Assembly: GCA_013139755.1 (NCBI GenBank)
Contig: WTAG01000578.1
Span: 1 to 5,312, forward strand
Source of the DNA: Methylomarinum sp.
GTDB taxonomy: Bacteria; Pseudomonadota; Gammaproteobacteria; Methylococcales; Methylomonadaceae
Reading direction: 5' to 3'
Length of the DNA stretch: 5,312 nucleotides
Shown here: positions 1 through 5,312 of the stretch, piece by piece
How positions within the stretch are numbered: the stretch's first letter is position 1
Layout: the number at the start of each line of letters is the position of its first letter
The notes under the pieces: model-generated
What the model was told of the DNA's origin: nothing
Seen by the model: the letters and a program-made list of their open reading frames with translations, nothing else
Database searches by the model: none
Position numbers and translations under genes: made by a program

Positions 1-437
1 CAACTCAAACAAATGCCTTGTGTTGGAATCGCTTTCATATAACGAAAAATAAAGGCATTATCTTTTTCTATTATTTCAGCAAAGTCTAATTGTTCAATAG
101 ACTCCCCCTTTTGCATTCTATGTTCAAAATCCTGTAATACCTTTGTTTCCCAATCATCAGGACTATTATTGCTGTTTCTAAATTTTAATGAAGTACGAGC
201 AATGTTCCAACCAAACTGTTCTGAGACTTGCTTAGAAATATTTTCCGCCGCTGTATTACAGACTTTTATAGCCTTAACAGGACCACCAGCTTTCATTCCT
301 TGCTGCAATTTGTTTTTTAACTGCTTAGCAAAGTGCTTAATGGATTGCTTGCTTTCCATAATCATTTGATCTTCACTAGCAGCTTCAACAGCAACTGAAA
401 ATAATAATAGTAGGACAATTTTTGTTAGAAAATTCAT
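1..437 (-). CDS. DUF3365 (Tll0287-like) secreted probable c-type heme protein, partial (3' end outside window)
   Basis: The reading frame runs from an ATG at 437 off the left edge and gives 145 residues plus two bases of the next codon. Residues 1-19 form a signal peptide: Lys6, a hydrophobic core IVLLLLFSVAV, and a V-E-A site, so export to the periplasm is expected. The rest matches what I know of DUF3365/Tll0287-like proteins: KAIKVCNTAA (residues 55-64), GWNIARTSLKFRN (76-88), a DDW segment near 94-96, and RYMKAIPT (132-139) followed by GICLS and a codon starting TG. If that codon is Cys, the end reads CLSC, the start of a CxxCH heme-attachment motif, which family members have at this place. 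The likely role is a periplasmic heme-binding sensor or electron-transfer protein; the exact function is unknown. It lies 14 bp after the DUF523 gene, so co-transcription is likely. Family call firm, heme binding inferred. Confidence 0.82.
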   Translation of the reverse strand, partial: MNFLTKIVLLLLFSVAVEAASEDQMIMESKQSIKHFAKQLKNKLQQGMKAGGPVKAIKVCNTAAENISKQVSEQFGWNIARTSLKFRNSNNSPDDWETKVLQDFEHRMQKGESIEQLDFAEIIEKDNAFIFRYMKAIPTQGICLS

Positions 438-440
438 TTA

Positions 441-450
441 CCCCCCCCCC
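441..450 (-). promoter_or_regulatory. Homopolymer G10 tract in the ribosome-binding position of the DUF3365 gene
   Basis: Ten consecutive C on the plus strand read as G10 on the coding strand. The run ends three bases (TAA) before the ATG at 437 and begins one base after the TAA stop of the DUF523 gene at 452. It fills almost the whole 14-bp gap and is the only purine-rich sequence that could act as a Shine-Dalgarno site. G runs of this length are prone to slipped-strand length change. Here a change would alter ribosome-site spacing or strength and would not shift the reading frame. The tract is seen directly; a regulatory effect is inference. Confidence 0.5.
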
Positions 451-451
451 G

Positions 452-955
452 TTAATAAATGTTTTTAGAAAGTCTTTTCACAAAATACAAAACATCCGCT
501 TTACTTTGTAATTGACTTGCTTGAACCACAAGCAGATTTGGAAATGAGTCCATCATTGTTGCCGCAAATAAACCGCTACTGTTACCCGTTAGCTCACCAG
601 CTTCTGAAAACAGTTTGCTATTATCAATGCCACAACTGGGAGATTTATCTTGTAATACTAAACCGGATAAAGCATGCTGATTAACAAATTGTTTGGCAAA
701 ATCAACTAATAAATCTGTCACATCAATGCTTGGATCATCTGCTTGCAAGACTTTAATATGGCTTCCTACCTGAGTTAACTGTATTTTTGGTCTGGGAACA
801 CCTAAACCTATTTCAACTTCAGGGCAGACAGCTAGTAATCGACAATACTTACCTAGCTCTTCTGCAATTAACGAAGTGTATTTATCTTTGCCATCGTATC
901 TAACTTTTTGCCCTAATAAACAGGCACTGACGGCAACCAGAGGTTGGTTTAACAT
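452..955 (-). CDS. DUF523 family protein (YbbK/TudS-like [4Fe-4S] thiouracil desulfidase family)
   Basis: This 167-residue protein has the full set of DUF523 motifs: VSACLLGQKVRYDG (residues 9-22), AVCPEVEIGLGVPRP (42-56), DKSPSCG (103-109) and a C-terminal GNSSGLFAATMM segment (124-135). The length suits the single-domain family. Cys12, Cys44 and Cys108 correspond to the three conserved cysteines. In the characterised member TudS, three cysteines hold a [4Fe-4S] cluster that takes sulfur from 2-thiouracil without redox change. Cytoplasmic location is expected, as no signal peptide is visible. Whether this protein acts on thiouracil, another thiolated base or something else cannot be told from sequence. 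The ATG at 955 is preferred because it puts SACLLG near residue 10, as usual; the site before it is a weak ribosome binding site. It follows ybeD by 51 bp and may be read from the same transcript. Confidence 0.88.
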   Translation of the reverse strand: MLNQPLVAVSACLLGQKVRYDGKDKYTSLIAEELGKYCRLLAVCPEVEIGLGVPRPKIQLTQVGSHIKVLQADDPSIDVTDLLVDFAKQFVNQHALSGLVLQDKSPSCGIDNSKLFSEAGELTGNSSGLFAATMMDSFPNLLVVQASQLQSKADVLYFVKRLSKNIY

Positions 956-1006
956 TGGCGTCTACTTTATCTTTAAGTATTACTGACTAAAGTCCACTCT
1001 ACCTCT

Positions 1007-1273
1007 TTATAAAGTCATTATTACTTCCGGACAATCAGTTAAGCCTTGGTATATTGAGTCCAGTTGTTTTCTACTGGTCGCTTCTATGGTGACCGTTACC
1101 GATAAAAATTTATCACCTTTACTCGATTTAGTTTTAACGGCACTTTCTTTTAAATCGTCTACATGCTGTCTAACAATCGCCACAACAATCGCATCAAAAT
1201 CAGGGATGTTTTTACCCATGGCTTTGATAGGAAACTGGCAAGGAAAGTCTATGACTAGCTCTTCTTCACTCAT
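1007..1273 (-). CDS. ybeD: DUF493 family protein YbeD
   Basis: The 88-residue product matches the YbeD/DUF493 family in length and pattern: VIDFPCQFPIKAMGKN (residues 7-22; E. coli has LLEFPTPFTYKVMGQ), a central KTKSSKGDKFLSVTVTIEAT stretch (47-66) and a closing SIYQGLTDCPEVIMTL (73-88). The fold is a small ACT-like/ferredoxin-like domain, and the biochemical role is not established. In many Gammaproteobacteria the gene sits between dacA and lipB, which supports the assignment. Its ATG overlaps the dat stop as ATGA (1273-1270), so translation is probably coupled to dat; no strong Shine-Dalgarno sequence is visible upstream. Unusually, no lipB follows. Confidence 0.93.
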   Translation of the reverse strand: MSEEELVIDFPCQFPIKAMGKNIPDFDAIVVAIVRQHVDDLKESAVKTKSSKGDKFLSVTVTIEATSRKQLDSIYQGLTDCPEVIMTL

Positions 1274-2118
1274 ACTGATCTTTTATACTCTTGAAACAAT
1301 TGATTCATTTTTTGAAAAACAGGACCAGGCTTTCCATCACCAACAGCCACTTCATCCAATTCCACCACTGGGACTATTTCACGCGTTGAACTGGTCACCC
1401 AAATCTCACTCGCGGCTTTTAGTGCTTCCACAGCAATGATTTCTTCACATAACTGAAAACCATTCTGCTCGGCTAATTCTAAAATTACTTCCCGAGTAAT
1501 ACCTGGTAATATTTCGGCTGTTTTTTCAGGGGTAATTAATACGCCATCAATCACAGCAAATAAATTACTCGCCGCACCTTCAGTCACATAGCCTTTCTTG
1601 ACTAATATTGCTTCAGCACAACCTTTTTCTATCGCTTCTTGCCTTAACAAAATATTAGCCAATAATGTGGTTGCTTTTACATTACACATTTCCCAGCGAC
1701 TATCTTCCATGGTTAATGCTTTTACGCCTATTTCTACCCCTGCAAAAGGTTTAATATCTGAGCACATGGCAAAAACTGTCGGCACTGGGGTTTCAGGAAA
1801 AGCGTGATCCCTTTTAGGTGCGACACCCCGGGTAATTTGTAGATAGATATATTGATCCTTACTGTTATCTAATAAAGGCGTCAGTATTGCCAACCATTCT
1901 TCTAAATCGCAGGAAGTCTCAAGTCGGATACGAGCCAGACTTGCTTGCAACCTCTTTAAGTGATCTTCCATTCGAAACAAGCGTCCTGCATAAGAAGGAA
2001 TGACCTCATAAACCCCATCGCCAAATAAAAAACCACGATCTAGCACAGAAACTTTTGCTTCCGACAAAGGCAAGTACTCACCATTGAGATATACTTTGCT
2101 ATCAATTAAATCATTCAT
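1270..2118 (-). CDS. dat: D-amino-acid (D-alanine) aminotransferase, PLP fold-type IV
   Basis: The 282-residue protein is the usual length for D-alanine aminotransferase, which moves the amino group between D-alanine and 2-oxoglutarate to give pyruvate and D-glutamate. Class IV landmarks are in order: DRGFLFGDGVYEV (residues 27-39), HLKRL with phosphate-binding Arg56, TRGVAPKRDHAFP (96-108), CNVKATTLLANILLRQEA with the Schiff-base Lys148, VTEGAASNLFAV with Glu180, PGITREV (205-211) and VTSSTREI (241-248). Arg103 and His105 line up with Arg98 and His100, which bind the substrate carboxylate in the Bacillus enzyme. That pair favours a D-amino-acid enzyme over IlvE or PabC. The Bacillus Tyr31 position is Phe30 here. 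The start is firm: ATG follows a GGAG site by 6 bases. The dacA stop lies 3 bp upstream and ybeD overlaps the end, so it sits inside a tight operon. The cytoplasmic enzyme could supply D-Glu or reuse D-Ala for the wall; exact substrate range is inferred. Confidence 0.9.
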   Translation of the reverse strand: MNDLIDSKVYLNGEYLPLSEAKVSVLDRGFLFGDGVYEVIPSYAGRLFRMEDHLKRLQASLARIRLETSCDLEEWLAILTPLLDNSKDQYIYLQITRGVAPKRDHAFPETPVPTVFAMCSDIKPFAGVEIGVKALTMEDSRWEMCNVKATTLLANILLRQEAIEKGCAEAILVKKGYVTEGAASNLFAVIDGVLITPEKTAEILPGITREVILELAEQNGFQLCEEIIAVEALKAASEIWVTSSTREIVPVVELDEVAVGDGKPGPVFQKMNQLFQEYKRSV

Positions 2119-2121
2119 GAT

Positions 2122-3273
2122 CTACTCCATCATTAGCATGGCTTCATCAATCATTCGCTGTACAAAACTTCCTTTGCTAACTGTTCTTAGTGCAATTAAC
2201 GGCCTATTTGCCACCACATCGCCAGCTAAAGAGATATTAACCGATCCAAAAACATCACCCGCCTTAATAGGTGCAATAATTTTGTTATCTGTTTTTACCT
2301 CAGCCTTTAAATCTTTGTAATGTCTGCGAGGAATGGTGACATAAAGGTCTTCATTTAAGCCTAGTGGTAATTTTTTACTATCACCTTTCCAGATTCTGGC
2401 CTCTGATAAAGCATCATTACCTTGATACAATTTGTGGGTTTCAAAAAAGCGGAAGCCATAATTTAATAAGCTCTGGCTTTCATTGGCTCGTGCATTAGCG
2501 CTGGATGTTCCCATCACCACCGAAATCAAACGCATTTCTTCACGTTTTGCTGAGGCAACCATGCAATAGCCTGCTTCCTCGGTATAGCCTGTTTTCACAC
2601 CATCTACGGATTTATCGCGCCATAATAATTTGTTTCTATTTGGCTGAGTAATCTTGTTATAGGTAAATTTCTTTACAGAATCCCACTTATAATAGTCAGG
2701 AAATTCGGAAATCAGAGCAGTGGTCAATTTAGCCAAATCTCTCGCTGTTGTGTAGTGGTTTTCACTCGGCAAGCCCATGCTATTTTCAAAATGACTATCC
2801 AACATACCCAATCGCGTAGCATGTTGATTCATCATCGCTGAAAATGTGGCTTCATCACCTGCAACATGCTCGGCCAATGCCACGCTGGCATCATTACCAG
2901 ATTGAATAATAACGCCTTGCAACAAATCTTCAATCGACACCTGCTTATTCACCTCAACAAACATTCTTGACCCCCCTGTTTGCCAAGCTTTTTTGCTGAT
3001 AGTTACTTTTTCGTCCAGTGTTAAATGTCCATTGGCTAACTCTCTAAAAACCACATAGACTGTCATGATTTTAGTCAAACTTGCAGGTGCTAACCTAACA
3101 TCTGCATTTTCCTCAGCTAACACCTTATTACTATTAAAATCTAACAAGATATAACTTTTTGCAGCAATACTGGGCGCAGCAGGTATCAGGATTTTATTTG
3201 CCGCATGTACTGAATTTGAAAGCACTAATAAAACAGCAATTGAAATAAAACAATTTCGAATAAATGGGAACAT
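2122..3273 (-). CDS. dacA: D-alanyl-D-alanine carboxypeptidase, PBP5/6 type
   Basis: The 383-residue low-molecular-weight penicillin-binding protein removes the terminal D-Ala from pentapeptide stems in the periplasm and so limits cross-linking. Residues 1-24 are a signal peptide (Arg6, core CFISIAVLLVL, site V-H-A). The three active-site motifs of the serine carboxypeptidase family are intact: S65-L-T-K68 (nucleophile Ser65), S125-G-N127 and K227-T-G229. The C-terminal beta-rich PBP5 domain spans about 275-365. The last 16 residues (GSFVQRMIDEAMLMME) look like the amphipathic helix that anchors such enzymes to the outer face of the inner membrane. Length is close to E. coli DacA (about 400). 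The ATG at 3273 is chosen because the signal peptide starts there; the ribosome site is weak. A 335-bp gap separates it from rlpA, so it probably has its own promoter. Its 3' end carries the ribosome site of dat. Confidence 0.96.
   Translation of the reverse strand: MFPFIRNCFISIAVLLVLSNSVHAANKILIPAAPSIAAKSYILLDFNSNKVLAEENADVRLAPASLTKIMTVYVVFRELANGHLTLDEKVTISKKAWQTGGSRMFVEVNKQVSIEDLLQGVIIQSGNDASVALAEHVAGDEATFSAMMNQHATRLGMLDSHFENSMGLPSENHYTTARDLAKLTTALISEFPDYYKWDSVKKFTYNKITQPNRNKLLWRDKSVDGVKTGYTEEAGYCMVASAKREEMRLISVVMGTSSANARANESQSLLNYGFRFFETHKLYQGNDALSEARIWKGDSKKLPLGLNEDLYVTIPRRHYKDLKAEVKTDNKIIAPIKAGDVFGSVNISLAGDVVANRPLIALRTVSKGSFVQRMIDEAMLMME
2125..2128 (-). promoter_or_regulatory. Shine-Dalgarno site GGAG for dat, inside the dacA 3' end
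   Basis: The coding strand reads ATGATGGAGTAGATCATG at the junction. GGAG lies 6 bases before the dat ATG at 2118 and is part of the last sense codons of dacA. It is the clearest ribosome binding site in the window and fixes the dat start. Ribosomes ending on dacA would cover it, which suggests coupled translation. Confidence 0.75.
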
Positions 3274-3346
3274 TTTTATTAACCAAATTAACTCTAAAGA
3301 ATATTTACTGAATCCACCAACTTAATATAAATTCAGATATGGCATC

Positions 3347-3372
3347 ATTGTAACATTGATATTTAGCTTCAA
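3347..3372 (-). promoter_or_regulatory. Candidate sigma-70 promoter for dacA
   Basis: On the minus strand TGTTACAAT (3355-3347) fits an extended -10 element (TGn plus TACAAT, 5 of 6 to TATAAT). TTGAAG (3372-3367) is a -35-like hexamer 14 bases from TACAAT, which is shorter than ideal, but 17 bases from an overlapping AATGAT. Transcription would start roughly 65 bases before the dacA ATG. The long gap after rlpA makes a dacA promoter here reasonable, but the match is modest and AT-rich DNA yields such hits by chance. Confidence 0.3.
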
Positions 3373-3403
3373 GCTGAGAGCATTAATTACAATAAAAGAT
3401 TAT

Positions 3404-3492
3404 TCACACGAAGATCACCGGAGTCACAGAGAAGAGCTTTCTAAAAATAATTACCCTGCCCTTTCTTAGTGTTCTTTATGCCCTCGGTGTGA
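3404..3492. repeat. Degenerate inverted repeat with arms made of three 9-bp CAC-units (MITE/REP-like)
   Basis: The left arm (3404-3433) and the right arm (3463-3492) are imperfect reverse complements, about 30 bp each, with a 29-bp centre. Each arm is built of 9-bp units. The left arm has cacgaagat, caccggagt and cacagagaa at 3407-3433. Read on the minus strand, the right arm has caccgaggg, cataaagaa and cactaagaa from 3489 to 3463. The units fit a loose CAC-N-R-A-G-R-R pattern. The right arm is followed on the plus strand by eight T (3493-3500). This resembles dispersed CACGAAG-type palindromes that I recall from many environmental bacterial genomes; that link is from memory. It could be a worn non-autonomous mobile repeat. 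The RNA of either strand could fold into a long, imperfect hairpin. Confidence 0.6.
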
Positions 3493-3534
3493 TTTTTTTT
3501 ATCCCAGTAGATAATGAGAAGTTACTCAGACCAA

Positions 3535-3550
3535 CATTAGTCCGCTAATG
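3535..3550. repeat. Short perfect hairpin downstream of rlpA
   Basis: CATTAG (3535-3540) and CTAATG (3545-3550) are exact reverse complements around a 4-base TCCG loop. On the rlpA strand it lies 59 bases past the stop at 3609. It has only two G-C pairs and no following T run on the minus strand, so it does not qualify as an intrinsic terminator. It might still slow 3' decay of the mltB-rlpA transcript. A chance palindrome of this size is also possible. Confidence 0.3.
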
Positions 3551-3608
3551 CGAGATATACAAGAGATGAAAATAGCACTCAGCAAGCCCTATAAAATACA
3601 GCCACCCT

Positions 3609-4445
3609 TTATTTTTCAATAACCAATTGTGCTTGAGCAAAACCTAATAGCGCTAATTTTTTATTAAATTCAGCTACCTGCTGCCTTGAATCCAAAGGCC
3701 CGACTTGCACCTTATATAAATCAGCTTGCTGGTTTTTAACCACCTGAATTCTTGATTTTGCTATTTGCCCTGAGAACAACTTATCTTGTAATTGCCTAGC
3801 ATTGACTGCACTAATAAACGCCCCAATTTGCAAATAAATAGCGCCTGTATGCTGCTGTACCGTTGACGTCAGCGGCTGGACCAATTGTTTAACATTATCG
3901 AGCACCAATGTTGATTTTTTAGCACCATCAAATTCTAATGCTGTTACTTCTACAAACCCTGTACCAGTTTTCTGAAAACCTAACTTAACAGCGGCGGTAT
4001 AAGACAAATCAATAATTCTATTCTCATGAAAAGGCCCTCTATCATTAACTCGCAGAACCACACTGCGTTGATTTTTAAGATTAGTCACCCTGACATAACT
4101 AGGGATAGGTAAAGTTTTATGCGCAGCGGTCATCGCATACATATTATAAACCTCACCATTTGAGGTCTTTCTACCGTGAAATTTAGTACCGTACCAAGAA
4201 GCTATCCCTCTTTCCTGATAACCTTTACTCTCGGCTAAGACTCTATATCGCTTACCCAGAACCTCATATTCAACGGGGTTTCCAGCTCTGGTACGCTTTT
4301 CATACTTAGGTATAGCATCAGCAACTGCCATAACATTAACCGGGATATGAGCTGGCGCACTATCTTGTCCAATATACCTGTCTGTAGGCACAACTGAGCA
4401 ACCCGCACTAAAAACAATACCCAAAAGCAGCAGTTTTTTATTCAT
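3609..4445 (-). CDS. rlpA: RlpA-family septal ring lytic transglycosylase, lipoprotein with SPOR domain
   Basis: From the ATG at 4445 the product is 278 residues. Residues 1-15 are a lipoprotein signal peptide (MNKKLLLLGIVFSAG) with Cys16 as the lipidation site, so outer-membrane attachment is expected. The double-psi beta-barrel domain covers about 79-170: RGIASWYGTKFHGRKTSNGE, AMTAAHKTLP, VRVTNLKN, VVLRVNDRGPF and IDLSYTAAVKLG. Glu98, His109 and Asp135 match the conserved polar residues of the P. aeruginosa enzyme, which cuts glycan strands stripped of stem peptides. A C-terminal SPOR domain (about 203-276, starting IYLQIGAF) binds such denuded glycan at the septum. An ATG 14 codons upstream (4487) was rejected because it would bury the signal peptide. 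The chosen start overlaps the mltB end by 8 bp, and its own ribosome site is poor (GGA only one base away), which suggests coupling to mltB. The lipobox F-S-A-G-C has Ser at -3, where Leu is commoner. Confidence 0.93.
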   Translation of the reverse strand: MNKKLLLLGIVFSAGCSVVPTDRYIGQDSAPAHIPVNVMAVADAIPKYEKRTRAGNPVEYEVLGKRYRVLAESKGYQERGIASWYGTKFHGRKTSNGEVYNMYAMTAAHKTLPIPSYVRVTNLKNQRSVVLRVNDRGPFHENRIIDLSYTAAVKLGFQKTGTGFVEVTALEFDGAKKSTLVLDNVKQLVQPLTSTVQQHTGAIYLQIGAFISAVNARQLQDKLFSGQIAKSRIQVVKNQQADLYKVQVGPLDSRQQVAEFNKKLALLGFAQAQLVIEK

Positions 4446-5312
4446 TTCCAGACGACACTTGAGTTTGCTTTGCCTGATAGATAGCATTGCTTAATTGATA
4501 AACAGCCATTGCATACAAAGGACTGTGATTATAACGGGTAATCACATAAAAATTATGCAAACCTACCCATAAATCATCCCCATTCTCTTGCTGATAAGCC
4601 AGTAATTTAACGGCTTCATCCTGCTTTAATTCAGCCTTGCTTGTTACCGACATTATTTGCAATTCTGCCCATGTTAAATCAGGCTTAAGTCCTTTTGTTA
4701 ATGCTTTTTGGTATTCCTCTCCATCTGCCTTCACAGGATAGGTAACTGCTTCACCTTTCTGCCACTTATGCTTCATAAAATAGTTTGCAACACTGGCTAT
4801 TGCATCAGCTGAATTATTCCAGATATCTCTTTTTTTATCACCCTCAAAATCCGCTGCATAAGCCCTATAACTACTTGGCATAAATTGAGGAATCCCCATC
4901 GCGCCAGCATAAGAACCTGTTGGCTCCAATGGATCTATGTTTTCTTCACGACAAAGGATTAAAAAATTTTCTAACTCAGAAAGAAAAAATTTACTACGCT
5001 TAGGGTAGGAAAAACCTAAAGTTGAAAGTGCATCTATTATTCGATGATTCCCCGTATGACCACCGTAACGTGTTTCAACTCCAATAATCGCTATTATTAT
5101 TTCGACTGGCACACCATATTTAGCGGCAACAGCGGTTAATGTCGCTTCATTTTCTTGCCAGAATTTTAAGCCACCCTTAATATGAGTATCGGTCATAAAT
5201 ATTTTTCTATATTTATGCCACGGCAAAACACCTTCGGCTGGTCTCTCCATCGTTTTAATGATATTTTGCTTAATATCAACCGAATGAAATAACTGTTTTA
5301 ACGCAGTCTCAT
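4438..5312 (-). CDS. mltB: Lytic murein transglycosylase B, partial (5' end outside window)
   Basis: The frame is open from the right edge (first full codon at 5310-5308) to the stop at 4438, giving 290 residues. It is an MltB/Slt35-type glycoside hydrolase family 103 enzyme that cleaves the MurNAc-GlcNAc bond to 1,6-anhydro ends. Fragment residues 22-38 (ERPAEGVLPWHKYRKIF) match the usual N-terminal part. IIGVETRYGG (75-84) carries the catalytic Glu79, AGAMGIPQFMPSSYRAYAADF (135-155) is the signature substrate-groove stretch, and VANYFMKHKW follows. The EF-hand-like loop of the E. coli enzyme is present but altered (DFEGDKKRDIWN, 154-165). The C-terminal region ends NHSPLYAMAVYQL and then TQVSSGNE. 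A Met at 5250 is internal: family-like sequence (LFHSVDIKQNIIKT) continues upstream to the edge, so the true start and any lipobox lie outside. It overlaps rlpA by 8 bp. Confidence 0.95.
   Translation of the reverse strand, partial: ETALKQLFHSVDIKQNIIKTMERPAEGVLPWHKYRKIFMTDTHIKGGLKFWQENEATLTAVAAKYGVPVEIIIAIIGVETRYGGHTGNHRIIDALSTLGFSYPKRSKFFLSELENFLILCREENIDPLEPTGSYAGAMGIPQFMPSSYRAYAADFEGDKKRDIWNNSADAIASVANYFMKHKWQKGEAVTYPVKADGEEYQKALTKGLKPDLTWAELQIMSVTSKAELKQDEAVKLLAYQQENGDDLWVGLHNFYVITRYNHSPLYAMAVYQLSNAIYQAKQTQVSSGNE

Larger units (their letters stand above)
3274..3608. other. 335-bp rlpA-dacA intergenic region
   Basis: This is the only gap in the window above 51 bp. From left to right it holds the AT-rich dacA leader (3274-3403) with a weak promoter candidate, a degenerate inverted repeat (3404-3492) followed by a T8 run on the plus strand (3493-3500), and a short perfect hairpin (3535-3550) 59 bases after the rlpA stop. 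I see no convincing coding frame, tRNA or riboswitch in it. Confidence 0.7.

Noticed and set aside
169..369. Plus-strand 66-codon open frame
   Set aside because: It lies opposite the DUF3365 gene, whose minus-strand product has a signal peptide and family motifs; the plus-strand product shows no recognisable feature.
990..999. GACTAAAGTC palindrome between ybeD and the DUF523 gene
   Set aside because: A 4-bp stem with a 2-base loop is too small to be distinguished from chance, and no T run follows.
1086..1439. Plus-strand 117-codon open frame
   Set aside because: It is antisense to ybeD and the 3' part of dat, both of which have strong family matches; the product is low in recognisable structure.
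1598..2320. Two plus-strand open frames (1598-1807 and 2084-2320)
   Set aside because: Both are antisense to dat and dacA and have no motif or ribosome site to support them.
3404..3492. CRISPR-like or iteron array
   Set aside because: Units are 9 bp, contiguous, degenerate and in opposite orientation in the two arms; there are no spacers and no replication gene nearby.
3535..3550. Hairpin as rho-independent terminator of mltB-rlpA
   Set aside because: The stem is only 6 bp and AT-rich, and no T run follows on the minus strand.
4235..4417. Minus-strand 60-codon frame within rlpA
   Set aside because: It is an alternative frame of the rlpA gene, which has clear lipoprotein, barrel and SPOR domains.
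4485..4487. ATG at 4487 as the rlpA start
   Set aside because: It would add 14 polar residues before the lipoprotein signal peptide, which begins naturally at the ATG at 4445.
5248..5250. ATG at 5250 as the mltB start
   Set aside because: The frame stays open to the window edge and the upstream residues read like the conserved MltB N-terminal region, so this Met is internal.

Overview
The window looks like chromosomal DNA from a fairly AT-rich gammaproteobacterium. The evidence is the gene order mltB-rlpA-dacA-(dat)-ybeD, all on the minus strand, which is the conserved cell-wall cluster that follows mrdA-rodA in many Gammaproteobacteria (Pseudomonas has mltB-rlpA-dacA-ybeD-lipB-lipA; E. coli has rlpA-dacA-ybeD-lipB). 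A D-amino-acid aminotransferase between dacA and ybeD recalls the order in some environmental and intracellular gammaproteobacteria. A placement near methanotrophs or sulfur oxidisers is possible, but the sequence alone does not prove it.

All seven genes read right to left. From the right edge they are: mltB (lytic transglycosylase, 5' end outside the window); rlpA (septal-ring lipoprotein and lytic transglycosylase, start overlapping the mltB end by 8 bp); a 335-bp gap with a degenerate inverted repeat and the probable dacA promoter region; dacA (D-Ala-D-Ala carboxypeptidase, PBP5/6 type); dat (class IV PLP aminotransferase, 3 bp after dacA); ybeD (DUF493, 4-bp ATGA overlap with dat); a DUF523/TudS-like iron-sulfur protein after 51 bp; and a secreted DUF3365 (Tll0287-like) probable c-type heme protein, cut by the left edge in the middle of its CxxCH motif.

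The first four genes form a peptidoglycan-remodelling set. MltB and RlpA cleave glycan strands, DacA trims the terminal D-Ala from stem peptides, and Dat can interconvert D-Ala and D-Glu in the cytoplasm. lipB-lipA, the usual followers of ybeD, are not here; two unrelated genes take their place. The two most unusual non-coding structures are a run of ten G (minus strand) in the Shine-Dalgarno position of the DUF3365 gene, and the inverted repeat between rlpA and dacA, whose two 30-bp arms are each built from three 9-bp units. I found no RNA gene, CRISPR array, insertion sequence or defence system.
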